DNA of 60,461 bases from DAISJI01 sp964559835 (GCA_964559835.1 CAZLJE010000029.1:1-60461), one strand, 5' to 3'; shown: positions 15,344-23,412, counted from the stretch's first letter. Numbers and translations are program-made. The notes: generated by a model from the letters alone, not told the origin.

Positions 15344-15700
15344 GTGGAGATCGATGTTCGCAAACAGGGCAAGGTGCACGTCATCCGCATGAAGGGACAA
15401 CTCAAGTTGGGCGACCCGGTCGATGAGTTGCGTACGGCGATCGACGGCGTCGTTGCCGAGGGGCATGTCTCGGTGGTCGCCAGCATGGGCGAGGTCCCGA
15501 TGGCGGATTCCAGCGGCATCGGCGCTCTGGTGCGTTACCAGTCGATGCTCAAACAAAAGGGTGGGGCCATCAAGCTGGTGCAGCCTTCCAAGCTGGTCAC
15601 GCAGACACTCAAGATCCTCGGCCTGCTGAGTATGTTCGAAATTTTTGACGACGAAAGAGCCGCCATCGCCTCGTTCCCTGACGCGGCCGCCGCGGGATAA
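15344..15700 (+). CDS. STAS-domain protein (anti-sigma factor antagonist type)
   Basis: A 118-residue single STAS domain. It opens VEIDVRKQGKVHVIRMKGQL and carries the conserved loop MADSSGIGALV, whose first Ser is the phosphorylatable position in SpoIIAA-like proteins. The GTG at 15344 is chosen because GGGAGGA lies 3-4 nt before it. An upstream TTG at 15263 lacks a binding site and would add non-conserved sequence. It likely takes part in a partner-switching pathway, but no anti-sigma kinase or sigma factor lies next to it. A second STAS gene is at 49885. Confidence 0.85.
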   Translation: MEIDVRKQGKVHVIRMKGQLKLGDPVDELRTAIDGVVAEGHVSVVASMGEVPMADSSGIGALVRYQSMLKQKGGAIKLVQPSKLVTQTLKILGLLSMFEIFDDERAAIASFPDAAAAG

Positions 15701-15764
15701 CCCGGTCAGAGTTACGGACGTCCGGGGCTGCTTTTTCGGCCACCCATTCGAACCGCGACGGGAC

Positions 15765-15770
15765 TATAAT
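15765..15770 (+). promoter_or_regulatory. -10 box TATAAT, 6 nt before a start codon
   Basis: TATAAT at 15765-15770 and ATG at 15777. Transcription would begin at or next to the A of ATG, predicting a leaderless mRNA. No good -35 is visible. Confidence 0.5.
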
Positions 15771-15776
15771 TCCCTT

Positions 15777-16559
15777 ATGCGGCGGACCCTCACCGTCGTG
15801 CTCCTTACATTCTTCCTGACACTCCCTTTGTGCGCGCAGCGTGGCGGGGGCCACGGCGGTGGTTCCATGGGAGGCCGCGGTGGTTCCGTAGGCAGCCGCT
15901 CCGGTGGCAGCAGTTTCGGATCGCATGGCGGTATGGGATTTCGCGGCGGCGGCGCCGGGTTCGGCAGAGGAGCAGGCCGGCCGTTCCGCGGCGGTGGGGT
16001 CACCTTCGGCGCCGGGAGAGGCTTTCGCGGCGGCTTCCGATTCCGCGGAAACCGCGGCTTTCGCGGATTCGGGGATCGGCGGTCGTTCCGCAATTCGCGC
16101 AGGTTTTTCTATCCCTACTCGTACGTTTATCCGTACTTCTATTACCCCTGGTATCCTCTATCGTTCTACGACGATTTCGACTACGGCTATGCTCCCTCGG
16201 AACCGGCGTACGATTACGGCTACGGATCGGGCGGCGATTACTATCCGCCGGACTACGGTTTGAACGAGCAGATGCGGCAGCAGGGTTTGGGCATCTATGC
16301 GCAGCCGCGGGCAGCGACACCGGCGCCATCGCAACCGCCCGCGGCGGTGGTCCAGCAGCCGGAGCGTGCAATGCCTCCGACGGTGCTCATCTATCTCGAT
16401 GGCCGCCGGGTGGAAGTGCGCAACTACGCCATCGTCGGGCAGACACTCTGGACATTTACCGAACGTGCGGCGAACAAGGTGCCGCTCTCGGATTTGAACC
16501 TGGACGCCACGAGAAAAGCCAACGAGGAACGCGGCGTCGAGTTCATCGTTCCGCAGTAA
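15777..16559 (+). CDS. Secreted Gly/Arg/Tyr-rich low-complexity protein
   Basis: A 260-residue exported protein. A signal peptide (RRTLTVVLLTFFLTLPLCAQ) is followed by a Gly-Arg-Phe-rich stretch to about residue 110, then a Tyr-Pro-rich block (PYSYVYPYFYYPWYPLSFYD) and a Gly-Tyr-Asp block. The last 65 residues (MPPTVLIYLDGRRVEVRNYA through LSDLNLDATRKANEERGVEF) form a small globular domain seen at the end of several acidobacterial exported proteins. No function is known. The start follows a TATAAT box by 6 nt and has no Shine-Dalgarno. Single-gene unit with a downstream hairpin terminator. Confidence 0.8.
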   Translation: MRRTLTVVLLTFFLTLPLCAQRGGGHGGGSMGGRGGSVGSRSGGSSFGSHGGMGFRGGGAGFGRGAGRPFRGGGVTFGAGRGFRGGFRFRGNRGFRGFGDRRSFRNSRRFFYPYSYVYPYFYYPWYPLSFYDDFDYGYAPSEPAYDYGYGSGGDYYPPDYGLNEQMRQQGLGIYAQPRAATPAPSQPPAAVVQQPERAMPPTVLIYLDGRRVEVRNYAIVGQTLWTFTERAANKVPLSDLNLDATRKANEERGVEFIVPQ

Positions 16560-16591
16560 GACTCGTCGTATTCAGCCAATTTGCGTCATGG

Positions 16592-16617
16592 GCGGCGGCG
16601 TGCCGCCGCTTTCGCTT
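16592..16617 (+). terminator. GC hairpin terminator after the Gly/Arg-rich protein
   Basis: Arms GCGGCGGC (16592-16599) and GCCGCCGC (16602-16609) are followed by TTTCGCTT. The T-run is interrupted, so termination may be partial. It lies between converging genes. Confidence 0.55.
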
Positions 16618-16638
16618 CTAGATGACATTAATCGCCGT

Positions 16639-18258
16639 TCAGATCACCACCGTCTCTTTGTATTCCCCGAACACTCTGCGCATGGTGTCGCTGATCTCAC
16701 CCACGGTGGCGTAGCTCTCGACGGCCTGGATGATCGCGGGCATCAGGTTGCGGCCATCGCGCGCGGCGCCTTCGACGGCTTTCAACCCTTCCTGCCACGG
16801 ACCCGTATCGCGCTTCGTGCGCAGCGCCCGCACCCGCTCGATCTGCTTTCGCTCCAGTTCCGGGTCGATGCGCAGGATGTCGATCTGCTTCTCTTCTTCG
16901 ATCTCGAAACGGTTGACACCGACCACCACCTGCTCCAGGCGATCTACATTCTGCTGGAATTCGTAGGCGGCGTTCTGGATCTCCTGCTGCACGTAGCCGC
17001 GCTCGATCGCCTTGAGCATGCCCTCCATAGCGTCGATTTTGTCGAGGTATCCCTGCGCGTGTTTCTCGATCTCATTGGTCAGCCACTCGACGTAATACGA
17101 CCCCGCAAGCGGATCGATCGTCTGCGCCACTCCGGATTCATAAGCAATGATCTGCTGAGTGCGAAGCGCGATGCGGACGGCTTCCTCGGTCGGCAGCGCC
17201 AGTGCTTCGTCGTAGGAATTCGTGTGTAACGACTGCGTGCCGCCCAGCACCGCCGCCAGCGCCTGCAGCGCCGTCCGGACGATGTTGTTCTCCGGCTGTT
17301 GCGCCGTTAGGCTGGACCCGGCGGTCTGCGTGTGGAATCGCAGCATCAGCGAGCGTGGATTCTTGGCCCCGAAATGCTCGCGCATGATGCGCGCCCACAT
17401 ACGGCGCGCAGCGCGGAACTTGGCGATCTCTTCCAGGAAGTTGCTGAAGCTGGCGAAGAAGAACGAGAGGCGTGGCGCGAACTTGTCGACGTCGAGCCCG
17501 GCGTTCAGCGCCGCCTGCACGTAGGTCATGCCGTCCGCCAGCGTGAACGCGACTTCCTGCACCGCCGTGCACCCGGCCTCGCGCATGTGGTAACCGGAGA
17601 TGGAGATGGTGTTCCACTCGGGAACGTGTTCGTTCGCGTAGGCAAAGATGTCGGTAACGATCCGCATCGCCTGCGCCGGCGGATAGATATACGTCCCGCG
17701 CGCGATGTACTCCTTCAGGATGTCGTTCTGGACGGTACCGCTGAGCTTGCGCGTGTCGCTTCCCTGCCGCTTCGCGACGGCGATGTACAGCGCGAGCAGG
17801 ATGGACGCAGTCGCGTTGATCGTCATCGAAGTCGAGACTTTATCGAGCTGGATGCCGTCGAAGAGGCGCTCCATGTCCTCGAGCGAATCGATGGCGACGC
17901 CGACTTTGCCGACCTCGCCGAGCGCGAGCGTCGAGTCCGAATCCAGCCCGATCTGGGTCGGCAGGTCGAAGGCGACCGAGAGCCCGGTCGTTCCGTTTGC
18001 GAGCAGGTATTTGTACCGCTTGTTGGATTCTTCGGCGTCGCCCATGCCGGCGTACTGGCGCATGGTCCACAGGCGCCCACGGTACATCGTGGTCTGCACG
18101 CCGCGCGTGTATGGATACTGGCCGGGGTAGCCGAGAGCGCGATCGTAATCGGTGCCGGCGAGATCGGCGGGCGTATATAGCGGGTTGACCGAGATGTGCG
18201 ACGAGGTCTGCTCCTCGCGTACTCCGCCCTTCAGAACCGGAATCGTCTTTTCTGCCAT
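16639..18258 (-). CDS. mcmA: Methylmalonyl-CoA mutase, large (catalytic) subunit
   Basis: Interconverts (R)-methylmalonyl-CoA and succinyl-CoA with adenosylcobalamin. The TIM-barrel domain is complete: YPYTRGVQTTMYRGRLWTMRQ, SVAFDLPTQIGLDSD, GKVGVAIDSLEDM, SISGYHMREAGC, RLSFFFASFSNFLEE, LRFHTQTAGSSLTAQQP, GGTQSLHTNSYDEALALPTE. The protein is 539 residues and has no C-terminal B12-binding domain, so this is the split type in which a separate small subunit binds cobalamin. That partner is not in the window. The start at 18258 is chosen because it begins MAEKTIPVLKGGVREEQ; an ATG 6 codons upstream is possible. Confidence 0.9.
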   Translation of the reverse strand: MAEKTIPVLKGGVREEQTSSHISVNPLYTPADLAGTDYDRALGYPGQYPYTRGVQTTMYRGRLWTMRQYAGMGDAEESNKRYKYLLANGTTGLSVAFDLPTQIGLDSDSTLALGEVGKVGVAIDSLEDMERLFDGIQLDKVSTSMTINATASILLALYIAVAKRQGSDTRKLSGTVQNDILKEYIARGTYIYPPAQAMRIVTDIFAYANEHVPEWNTISISGYHMREAGCTAVQEVAFTLADGMTYVQAALNAGLDVDKFAPRLSFFFASFSNFLEEIAKFRAARRMWARIMREHFGAKNPRSLMLRFHTQTAGSSLTAQQPENNIVRTALQALAAVLGGTQSLHTNSYDEALALPTEEAVRIALRTQQIIAYESGVAQTIDPLAGSYYVEWLTNEIEKHAQGYLDKIDAMEGMLKAIERGYVQQEIQNAAYEFQQNVDRLEQVVVGVNRFEIEEEKQIDILRIDPELERKQIERVRALRTKRDTGPWQEGLKAVEGAARDGRNLMPAIIQAVESYATVGEISDTMRRVFGEYKETVVI

Positions 18259-18327
18259 TAACGGTCCGCCTTCCATCGTGTCCTTCGTGCGGACATTGTG
18301 TCGTTCGTGTGAACGGCTCTGTCGTGC

Positions 18328-18352
18328 GACTAGCGACGAGAGACTAGCGACG
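18328..18352. repeat. Heptad-period tandem words (GCGACTA)
   Basis: The words read GCGACTA, GCGACGA, GAGACTA, GCGACG, at the 3' end of the small membrane-protein gene. Single-arm array. Confidence 0.55.
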
Positions 18353-18679
18353 CTTCTTTGCCGCCCTCCAGAACGAACTCACCGCAAACCAGAGAAAGAG
18401 AGCGCCAAATGCAGCGGCCAGGTACATTTTTCCCGGCCCGATCTGGCCTGCGCTCCACTTGTGGTACTCGCGCCAGGCGGCGATTCCCCCTCCGGCGGCG
18501 AAAGCGAGAAAGAATACGCCCGCCACCTGCAAAAACAAGAGGTGAAGCACCTGGGCGACGCGGCTCGCGGTCAACCGCAGGGCGCCCCAACCGGCTCGGA
18601 GCACACGGTTTTCTCCCGCCTGCCGCGAAACCACCCGGCCCAGGATGCCCAGTTTTCTGGCTGTGGAGATTACCGGCAC
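18344..18679 (-). CDS. Small membrane protein, hypothetical
   Basis: A 111-residue protein. An N-terminal amphipathic segment (GWGALRLTASRVAQVLHLLF) leads into a first hydrophobic helix (LHLLFLQVAGVFFLAFAAGG). A second helix (KMYLAAAFGALFLWFAVSSF) is followed by a basic tail RAAKKRR. No family is recognised, though similar short proteins are common in acidobacteria. It lies 85 nt upstream of the mutase gene on the same strand. The 3' end overlaps a heptad-word array. Confidence 0.7.
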   Translation of the reverse strand: MPVISTARKLGILGRVVSRQAGENRVLRAGWGALRLTASRVAQVLHLLFLQVAGVFFLAFAAGGGIAAWREYHKWSAGQIGPGKMYLAAAFGALFLWFAVSSFWRAAKKRR

Positions 18680-18835
18680 ACTCGGATTTTATCAGCGCGT
18701 GGCCGGCCTTTCCGGACGTAAATCACAAAACCGTGTGATGGACGCAGGCATCCAAACTGATCAGGAGCGGGTTTTGTTCTCCTAATTTTTGGCATCCGGC
18801 TTGCGGATGCACCGTTCCGGGTTTGGGGGCCACGC

Positions 18836-19132
18836 GTGAACCAGCGCTTGAAGCAGCTCATGAAGGAGCTCGGTGAAGCCATTAATGAATCCCTGGCCGA
18901 GTCCGAACAGATCGCGGAGGTGATCGGCAAGATCAAAGCGGGCGGGTACGACGTGTTCCTCGTGCTGGAAGCGACGGTCGGGTTCAATAAGGCCGACGAG
19001 CAACCGCCCGGCAAGCCTACGCTGGTCGGCAAAAGCGCCGGCTCCGCCGCTGTCGACCCCGAATTCAAGGTCAACGCGCAGGACGTAAAGTTCCTGAAGT
19101 CGCTAAGAATCTCATTGGATGATGCGGCCTGA
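18836..19132 (+). CDS. Conserved hypothetical 98-residue protein
   Basis: The GTG-started frame encodes a helical N-terminal half (MNQRLKQLMKELGEAINESL, EQIAEVIGKIKAGGYDVFLV) and a C-terminal part ending NAQDVKFLKSLRISLDDA. Amino-acid usage is normal for a cytoplasmic protein, with no signal peptide or membrane helix. I do not recognise a family. The start lacks a clear Shine-Dalgarno. It is followed by a heptad inverted repeat and then glgC on the same strand. Confidence 0.65.
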   Translation: MNQRLKQLMKELGEAINESLAESEQIAEVIGKIKAGGYDVFLVLEATVGFNKADEQPPGKPTLVGKSAGSAAVDPEFKVNAQDVKFLKSLRISLDDAA

Positions 19133-19138
19133 ATCGGT

Positions 19139-19232
19139 CAGTAATGAGTGTCAGTAATAAGTAATAAGTAATGAGCCAACCCAACAGCAGGTTCACTCAT
19201 TACTTATTACTCAGTACTTATTACTCTTTACT
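19139..19232. repeat. Heptad-period inverted repeat 3 (TAATAAG words)
   Basis: The left arm (19139-19175) holds TAATGAG, TAATAAG, TAATAAG, TAATGAG words. The right arm (19193-19232) holds the complementary CTCATTACTTATTACT and CTTATTACT words. The loop is about 17 nt. Closely related words occur at 4402 and 54674. Confidence 0.88.
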
Positions 19233-19311
19233 GTTGTAGGATAGTTTTCCTCAGACGCATCGGGCCTCCTAACCGTTCCAACAGCCATCTGTAACGTTTT
19301 GGACAGACGAC

Positions 19312-20562
19312 ATGAAGGACACCCTGGGAGTCCTGCTGGCCGGCGGCGCCGGTGAAAGGCTCTACCCGCTGACCCGCGACCGCGCCAAGCCAGCAGTCAC
19401 CTTCGGCGGCATTTACCGGATCATCGATATCACGCTCTCCAACTGCATCAACTCCGACCTGCGCAAGGTCTACATCCTGACGCAGTACAAGGCCCTGTCT
19501 CTCAATCGCCACATACGCGAAGGCTGGAATATCGTCGCGCGCGACTTGGGCGAGTTTGTCGAGATCCTGCCGCCGATGAAGCGCGTCAGCGAGAACTGGT
19601 ATCTCGGAACGGCTGACGCCGTGTACCAGAACATTTATTCGATCGGCAGCGAGCAGCCGCGTTTCGTGCTCATCTTGAGCGGCGACCACATTTACAAGAT
19701 GAACTACGAGCGCATGCTCCAGCAGCATCGCGACTCGGGCGCCGACGTGACGCTGGCGACCATCCTCATCGAACCGGATGAGACCTTCCGGTTCGGCGTG
19801 GTGGAGGTGGCGCGCGACGGCCGCATCACCGGCTTCCAGGAGAAGCCGAAGAAAACCGACCTGCGCTCGCCCTACAACCCGCGCATGGTCGACGGTTCCA
19901 TGGGCGTGTACCTGTTCAACACCGACGTGCTTATCCCGGTGCTGCTCAAGGACGCCGAGGACCCCGATTCGTCGCACGACTTTGGGCACGACATCCTGCC
20001 CAAGATGGTCGACGAGTACAAGATCTACTCCTTCAATTTCATCGACGAGAACCGCAAGGAAGCTTTGTACTGGCGGGACGTCGGCACGCTCGACGCCTAC
20101 TACGAAGCGAACATGGACCTGATCTCGGTCGCGCCCGTGTTCAACCTGTACGACGAACAGTGGCCGATCCGGACGTTCCAGCGGCAGTATCCGCCGGCCA
20201 AGTTCGTCTTCTCCGATCCGAACCGCATGGGCAGCGCCTTCGACTCCATGGTCTCGTCCGGATGCATCATCTCCGGCGGCACGGTCCGGAGCAGCATTCT
20301 CTCGCCTGATTCGCGGGTGAACTCATATTCGGACATCGAGGCGAGCATCGTCTTCAGCCATGTCAATGTCGGCCGCCATTGCCGCATCCGGCGGGCGATC
20401 ATCGACCGCGACGTCCATATTCCGGAAGGCTCCATCATCGGCTACGACTCGGAAGCCGACCGGCAGCGCTATTTCGTCACCGACAGCGGCATCACCGTCG
20501 TCACGCGCGACTACTCGCTGTTTGAGAGCCCGGTAGCCGTCGATTACTTCACGTCCGAGTAA
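19312..20562 (+). CDS. glgC: Glucose-1-phosphate adenylyltransferase
   Basis: Makes ADP-glucose from ATP and glucose 1-phosphate, the first committed step of bacterial glycogen synthesis. At 416 residues it has the usual length. The nucleotide-binding motif GGAGERLYPLT is at residues 11-21, followed by RAKPAVTFGGIYRIIDITLS, WYLGTADAVYQN, LSGDHIYKMNY, FQEKPKK, the sugar-binding region MGVYLFNTDVLI and YWRDVGTLDAYYEANMDL. The C-terminal left-handed beta-helix domain begins near FVFSDPNRMGSAF and ends with the regulatory-type segment. GGACAGACGAC precedes the ATG. No other glycogen gene is adjacent. Confidence 0.95.
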   Translation: MKDTLGVLLAGGAGERLYPLTRDRAKPAVTFGGIYRIIDITLSNCINSDLRKVYILTQYKALSLNRHIREGWNIVARDLGEFVEILPPMKRVSENWYLGTADAVYQNIYSIGSEQPRFVLILSGDHIYKMNYERMLQQHRDSGADVTLATILIEPDETFRFGVVEVARDGRITGFQEKPKKTDLRSPYNPRMVDGSMGVYLFNTDVLIPVLLKDAEDPDSSHDFGHDILPKMVDEYKIYSFNFIDENRKEALYWRDVGTLDAYYEANMDLISVAPVFNLYDEQWPIRTFQRQYPPAKFVFSDPNRMGSAFDSMVSSGCIISGGTVRSSILSPDSRVNSYSDIEASIVFSHVNVGRHCRIRRAIIDRDVHIPEGSIIGYDSEADRQRYFVTDSGITVVTRDYSLFESPVAVDYFTSE

Positions 20563-20592
20563 CGCGGGCGTCTCGCCTGCAAAGATGCGCTG

Positions 20593-20614
20593 AAGCCCGG
20601 AGGAATCCGGGCTT
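20593..20614 (+). terminator. Hairpin after glgC
   Basis: AAGCCCGGA (20593-20601) and TCCGGGCTT (20606-20614) form a perfect 9-bp stem with a 4-nt loop, but no T-run follows, so it may be a repeat hairpin rather than a terminator. An inverted GGCGTCTCGCC motif lies just upstream (20569-20579). Confidence 0.45.
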
Positions 20615-20615
20615 A

Positions 20616-20646
20616 CCTTCGTGTTCCTTCGTGTCCTTTGTGGTGA
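20616..20646. repeat. 31-nt duplicated upstream element, copy 1
   Basis: It begins CCTTCGTGTTCCTTCGTGTC and ends TTTGTGGTGA. It is identical over 31 nt to 48625-48655. Both copies end 7-8 nt before a -10-like box (here TATACT, 20654-20659). Confidence 0.85.
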
Positions 20647-20680
20647 AAGCCTTTATACTGCCGCCCGCAAAGGAGAGCCC

Positions 20681-21757
20681 ATGCTCCGCGTCACCATCGT
20701 TCTTCTGCTTGCCGTAACTTCCTTCGCGCAAACGCTTACCGTCGGTACTGCCTCCGCCGCGCCCGGACAAAAAGCCACCGGCTACATCGAAGTGCCCGCC
20801 GGCTCTGACCCGGGCACGCGCATTCCCGTCGTCATTATTCGCGGTCCCAATCCGGGGCCGACGCTGGCCATCGTCTCCGGCGCGCACGGGACCGAGTACA
20901 CCTCGATCATCGCGGTCGAAAAGCTCGCCCAAACCATGCAACCGGAGTCGCTCCGCGGCACGCTCATCCTCGTCCCGCTCGTGAACATCGCGTCGTTCAC
21001 GCAGAAGGTCCCGCACGTCAACCCAGTGGACAACAAGAGCATGAACCGCTACTACCCGGGCAATCCCAACGGCACACAGACCGAGCGCGTGTCGTATTAC
21101 ATGACGAAGGAAGTGGTCGAGAAGACGGACAATCTCATGGACCTTCACGGCGGCGATCTCGACGAGAGCCTACGTCCGTACAGCTACTGGGCCCCGACGG
21201 GCAACGCGAAGCAGGACGCGATCACCAAGGACATGGTGCTGGCGTTCGGCCTGGACACGATCATCATCTCGAAAGACCGGCCGACCGATCCCAACGCCTC
21301 GCGCTATCTCGAGACGACGGCCAGCCTTCGCGGCAAGCCGTCGATTACCGCCGAAGCGGGTTATGCAGGCAGAGTCGAGACCGATGACCTCAATGCACTC
21401 ACGCGCGGCTGTCTGAACGTGATGCATTACCTCAAGATGCTTGACGGGTGGCCGGCTGGGTGGTCCACCCTAGCCGGTGTTGCCAGGGCGGGTGACCCCA
21501 TCCAGAACCCTGTCTGGATCGAGCACATCGACAGCGTTACCGGAAACGATGCCGGTGTTTTCTATCCGCTCGTGAAGCGCGGGACGTACGTCCAGCAAGG
21601 CATGAAGATCGGCTACGTCACCGACTGGTTCGGTAAGACGATCCAGGAGGCGATCGCGCCCTCCAGCGGCGTCGTGCTATACATCAACGCCCTGCCTTCG
21701 ATGAAGAAAGGCGACACCATCGCTAACATCGGCGTCGTGGCAGCGAAAGCGCCGTAA
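20681..21757 (+). CDS. Exported AstE/AspA-like zinc hydrolase (M14 family)
   Basis: A 358-residue exported member of the succinylglutamate desuccinylase/aspartoacylase branch of zinc carboxypeptidases. A signal peptide (MLRVTIVLLLAVTSFAQ) comes first. The zinc ligands are in SGAHGTEY (His and Glu) and the second-shell motif is LMDLHGGDLDESLRPY. ITAEAGYAGRVE supplies the expected catalytic Glu region. The C-terminal lipoyl-like barrel is LVKRGTYVQQGMKIGYVTDW through NALPSMKKGDTIANIG. Residues about 257-273 (WPAGWSTLAGVARAGDP) are encoded by an in-frame REP-like sequence at 21446-21499. AAAGGAGAG precedes the ATG. The EthD gene follows at 18 nt. Confidence 0.88.
   Translation: MLRVTIVLLLAVTSFAQTLTVGTASAAPGQKATGYIEVPAGSDPGTRIPVVIIRGPNPGPTLAIVSGAHGTEYTSIIAVEKLAQTMQPESLRGTLILVPLVNIASFTQKVPHVNPVDNKSMNRYYPGNPNGTQTERVSYYMTKEVVEKTDNLMDLHGGDLDESLRPYSYWAPTGNAKQDAITKDMVLAFGLDTIIISKDRPTDPNASRYLETTASLRGKPSITAEAGYAGRVETDDLNALTRGCLNVMHYLKMLDGWPAGWSTLAGVARAGDPIQNPVWIEHIDSVTGNDAGVFYPLVKRGTYVQQGMKIGYVTDWFGKTIQEAIAPSSGVVLYINALPSMKKGDTIANIGVVAAKAP
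21446..21499. repeat. REP-like palindrome inside a coding region
   Basis: GGGTGGCCGGCTGGGTGGTC then CACCCTAGCCGGTGTTGCCAGGGCGGGTGACCC. It matches the GGGTGGCCCACCC-TGGCTGGTTTTGC family in layout and keeps the hydrolase frame open. Confidence 0.75.
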
Positions 21758-21775
21758 GAATTAGAGGAGAGGACT

Positions 21776-22084
21776 GTGATCAAGCTCACGGTGATTTACG
21801 GACACCCGACCGATCCGACCGCATTCGAGAGCTACTACAACAGCACGCACATGCAGATCGCCGGCAAAATCCCCGGCGTTGCGCGTTTGGAGTTGACTCG
21901 GTTCACGGGTTCGCCTGACGGCGGGCGTCCCGCGTTCTACCGCATGGCCGAGTTGTACTTCCCCACACTCGAGCAGATGGAGACGTCGCTGCAATCTTCC
22001 GAGGGCATGGCCGCACTGCGCGATCTGCCGAACTTCGCGACTGGCGGCGTGACTGTCATGGTCGGCAGAGTCATCGCCGAATGA
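21776..22084 (+). CDS. EthD-like dimeric alpha-beta barrel protein
   Basis: A 102-residue protein of the EthD family. The opening IKLTVIYGHPTDPTAFESYY NSTHM with IPGVARLELTRF and RMAELYFPTLEQMETSLQS and the ending GVTVMVGRVI is the standard ferredoxin-like dimer pattern. The family includes ethyl tert-butyl ether and quinone-type degradative proteins, but most members have no known substrate. A GTG start with GAGGAGAGGA upstream is convincing. It probably forms an operon with the AstE-like gene (18 nt gap) and converges with a SnoaL-like gene. Confidence 0.85.
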   Translation: MIKLTVIYGHPTDPTAFESYYNSTHMQIAGKIPGVARLELTRFTGSPDGGRPAFYRMAELYFPTLEQMETSLQSSEGMAALRDLPNFATGGVTVMVGRVIAE

Positions 22085-22098
22085 AACACGCTCCTGGG

Positions 22099-22545
22099 CT
22101 ACTTGTCGGTGTTGAAGATGTCGGCTACCGCTTTCCACTGCCCGCCAATCTTCTTCCATACGACAACGTACTTGCCGATGATTGTGGAAGGCTTGCCCTG
22201 CGGATCGTTTTCCTTTAGCTCAAATGTGCCGATGTCGTACGCCATGTCACCGGACTTGGCGACTTCAATACGCGTGGGACCGAACTTCAGGGCGTAGCCG
22301 GGCGCGGCCATCATCCCCTTCCACATGGCGCGGATCTGTTCGGGCGTCTTGGCGGCGGGAGCGTTGAACGGCATGGCGTACGCGTCGGGCGCGTAGAACG
22401 AAACCGCCTTGTCCAGGTCTTTCGCGCCGGCGGCCTGTGACCACTGCTTGTCGAGGGCGCGAATGGCTTCTCGATCGGCAGTGGGAGACTGCGCGACGAC
22501 AGCCATAGAGGCAAATAGCACGATTACCGCGATGCAAGCTTTCAT
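22099..22545 (-). CDS. Exported SnoaL-like (DUF4440) protein
   Basis: A 148-residue protein with a signal peptide (MKACIAVIVLFASMAVVAQS). The NTF2-like cone fold is indicated by ADREAIRALDKQWSQAAGAK, LDKAVSFYAPDAYAMPF, MAYDIGTFELKENDP and GKYVVVWKKIGGQWKAVADI. The closest family is DUF4440. The cavity may bind a small ligand; no catalytic claim can be made. The start follows GGAGAAATGCTGC on the minus strand. Confidence 0.85.
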   Translation of the reverse strand: MKACIAVIVLFASMAVVAQSPTADREAIRALDKQWSQAAGAKDLDKAVSFYAPDAYAMPFNAPAAKTPEQIRAMWKGMMAAPGYALKFGPTRIEVAKSGDMAYDIGTFELKENDPQGKPSTIIGKYVVVWKKIGGQWKAVADIFNTDK

Positions 22546-22633
22546 GCAGCATTTCTCCTAACCGTGGAAGTTGGAGGAATGTACACGAGTTGCAGGCCCG
22601 CGGGCAATTCGATCACATTCGCTGCATCTTCAA

Positions 22634-23026
22634 CTAGCGATGGCTGCGCCGGTCGCTGCGATCGCGATCACGGTCGCGGTCGCGCCGCACATAATCGTGC
22701 CGATGACCGTATCCGCTGAACGCGCGTGACGACGGCGTGCAGCCCATCTTCTTCGCCTGGCCGGGCGGTACGTCGCAACCGCCCCATCCGTTCTTCTTGC
22801 CTTTGTCCCATCCGCGCGGACGCTGGTCGTTGCCGAACGTCCACCGGTCCCGATCTCCGCGCCAGTCGCTATTCCGCCATGCATCGTGGTCGTTGTCGCT
22901 TCGCCATCCCTGGTTTGCGGCCGACATGCCGCGGCCGTGTCCGCGACCCTGCGCCCACGCGCTGCCCGACGCCATCAGCGCGCAAAGAGCGATTGCTGCA
23001 ATCGATTGCGCGATTCGCTTGCTCAT
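22634..23026 (-). CDS. Exported Arg/Asp/Trp-rich protein
   Basis: A 130-residue protein with a signal peptide (IAQSIAAIALCALMASGSAWA) followed by a highly charged, Trp-containing region (WRSDNDHDAWRNSDWRGDRD). It then has CDVPPGQAKKMGC, a segment found in exported bacterial proteins of the RcnB-like or hypothetical class, and an Arg-Asp tail. It is probably periplasmic and of low complexity. GGAGGATTCTC directly precedes the ATG at 23024-23026, deciding this start over an upstream ATG. No function is recognised. Confidence 0.75.
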   Translation of the reverse strand: MSKRIAQSIAAIALCALMASGSAWAQGRGHGRGMSAANQGWRSDNDHDAWRNSDWRGDRDRWTFGNDQRPRGWDKGKKNGWGGCDVPPGQAKKMGCTPSSRAFSGYGHRHDYVRRDRDRDRDRSDRRSHR

Positions 23027-23170
23027 GAGAATCCTCCGTAACACCGAAGGATGAGCAGCACACGTGCCAATCGGCCGCATCGCGCAACTCACGCCGCCAC
23101 AATCACCTGGCTCCGATTGTCACAGAACGTGACTCGACGGATTCCGGAACTTTTTACACGAATTCTCTAT

Positions 23171-23383
23171 TTACAGTTCCTTCGCGAACGAGCAGGCTTG
23201 TGACAGGTCCGAAGTTTCGGTGAACAACATATCCCACGGGAGCACGGGGCCGAGACGCTCGATGCGGCCGCTGAAGCCGCGCTTTTTGAGCGCGAGCGAA
23301 CCGCCGACGAAGCCAGTGCCGATAATGGTGAGCTGGCGCACGAGGGGGGATTTAACCGCACAGAGGGAAAAAACCCCACCCAT
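23171..23383 (-). pseudogene. Remnant of prephenate dehydrogenase N-terminus
   Basis: The 70-codon frame contains LVRQLTIIGTGFVGGSLALK, the N-terminal NAD-binding strand and glycine loop (GTGFVGGSL) of the TyrA/prephenate dehydrogenase family. It then runs into RGFSGRIERLGPVLPWDMLF, which does not continue the family. A normal enzyme has about 280 residues. No downstream part is present, so this looks like a decayed or truncated gene, possibly joined to a piece of its own later sequence (MLFTETSDLSQACSFAKEL). Its 5' end overlaps the terminator of the PEP-CTERM gene. Confidence 0.6.
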
Positions 23384-23412
23384 CCGCCAAAAGGCGCGGA
23401 GGCGAGGTGGGG
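23368..23412 (-). terminator. Terminator of the PEP-CTERM gene
   Basis: On the minus strand CCCCACC (23412-23406) and GGTGGGG (23380-23374) form the outer stem, with an inner GCC/GGC stem, followed by TTTTTT (23373-23368). Confidence 0.8.
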
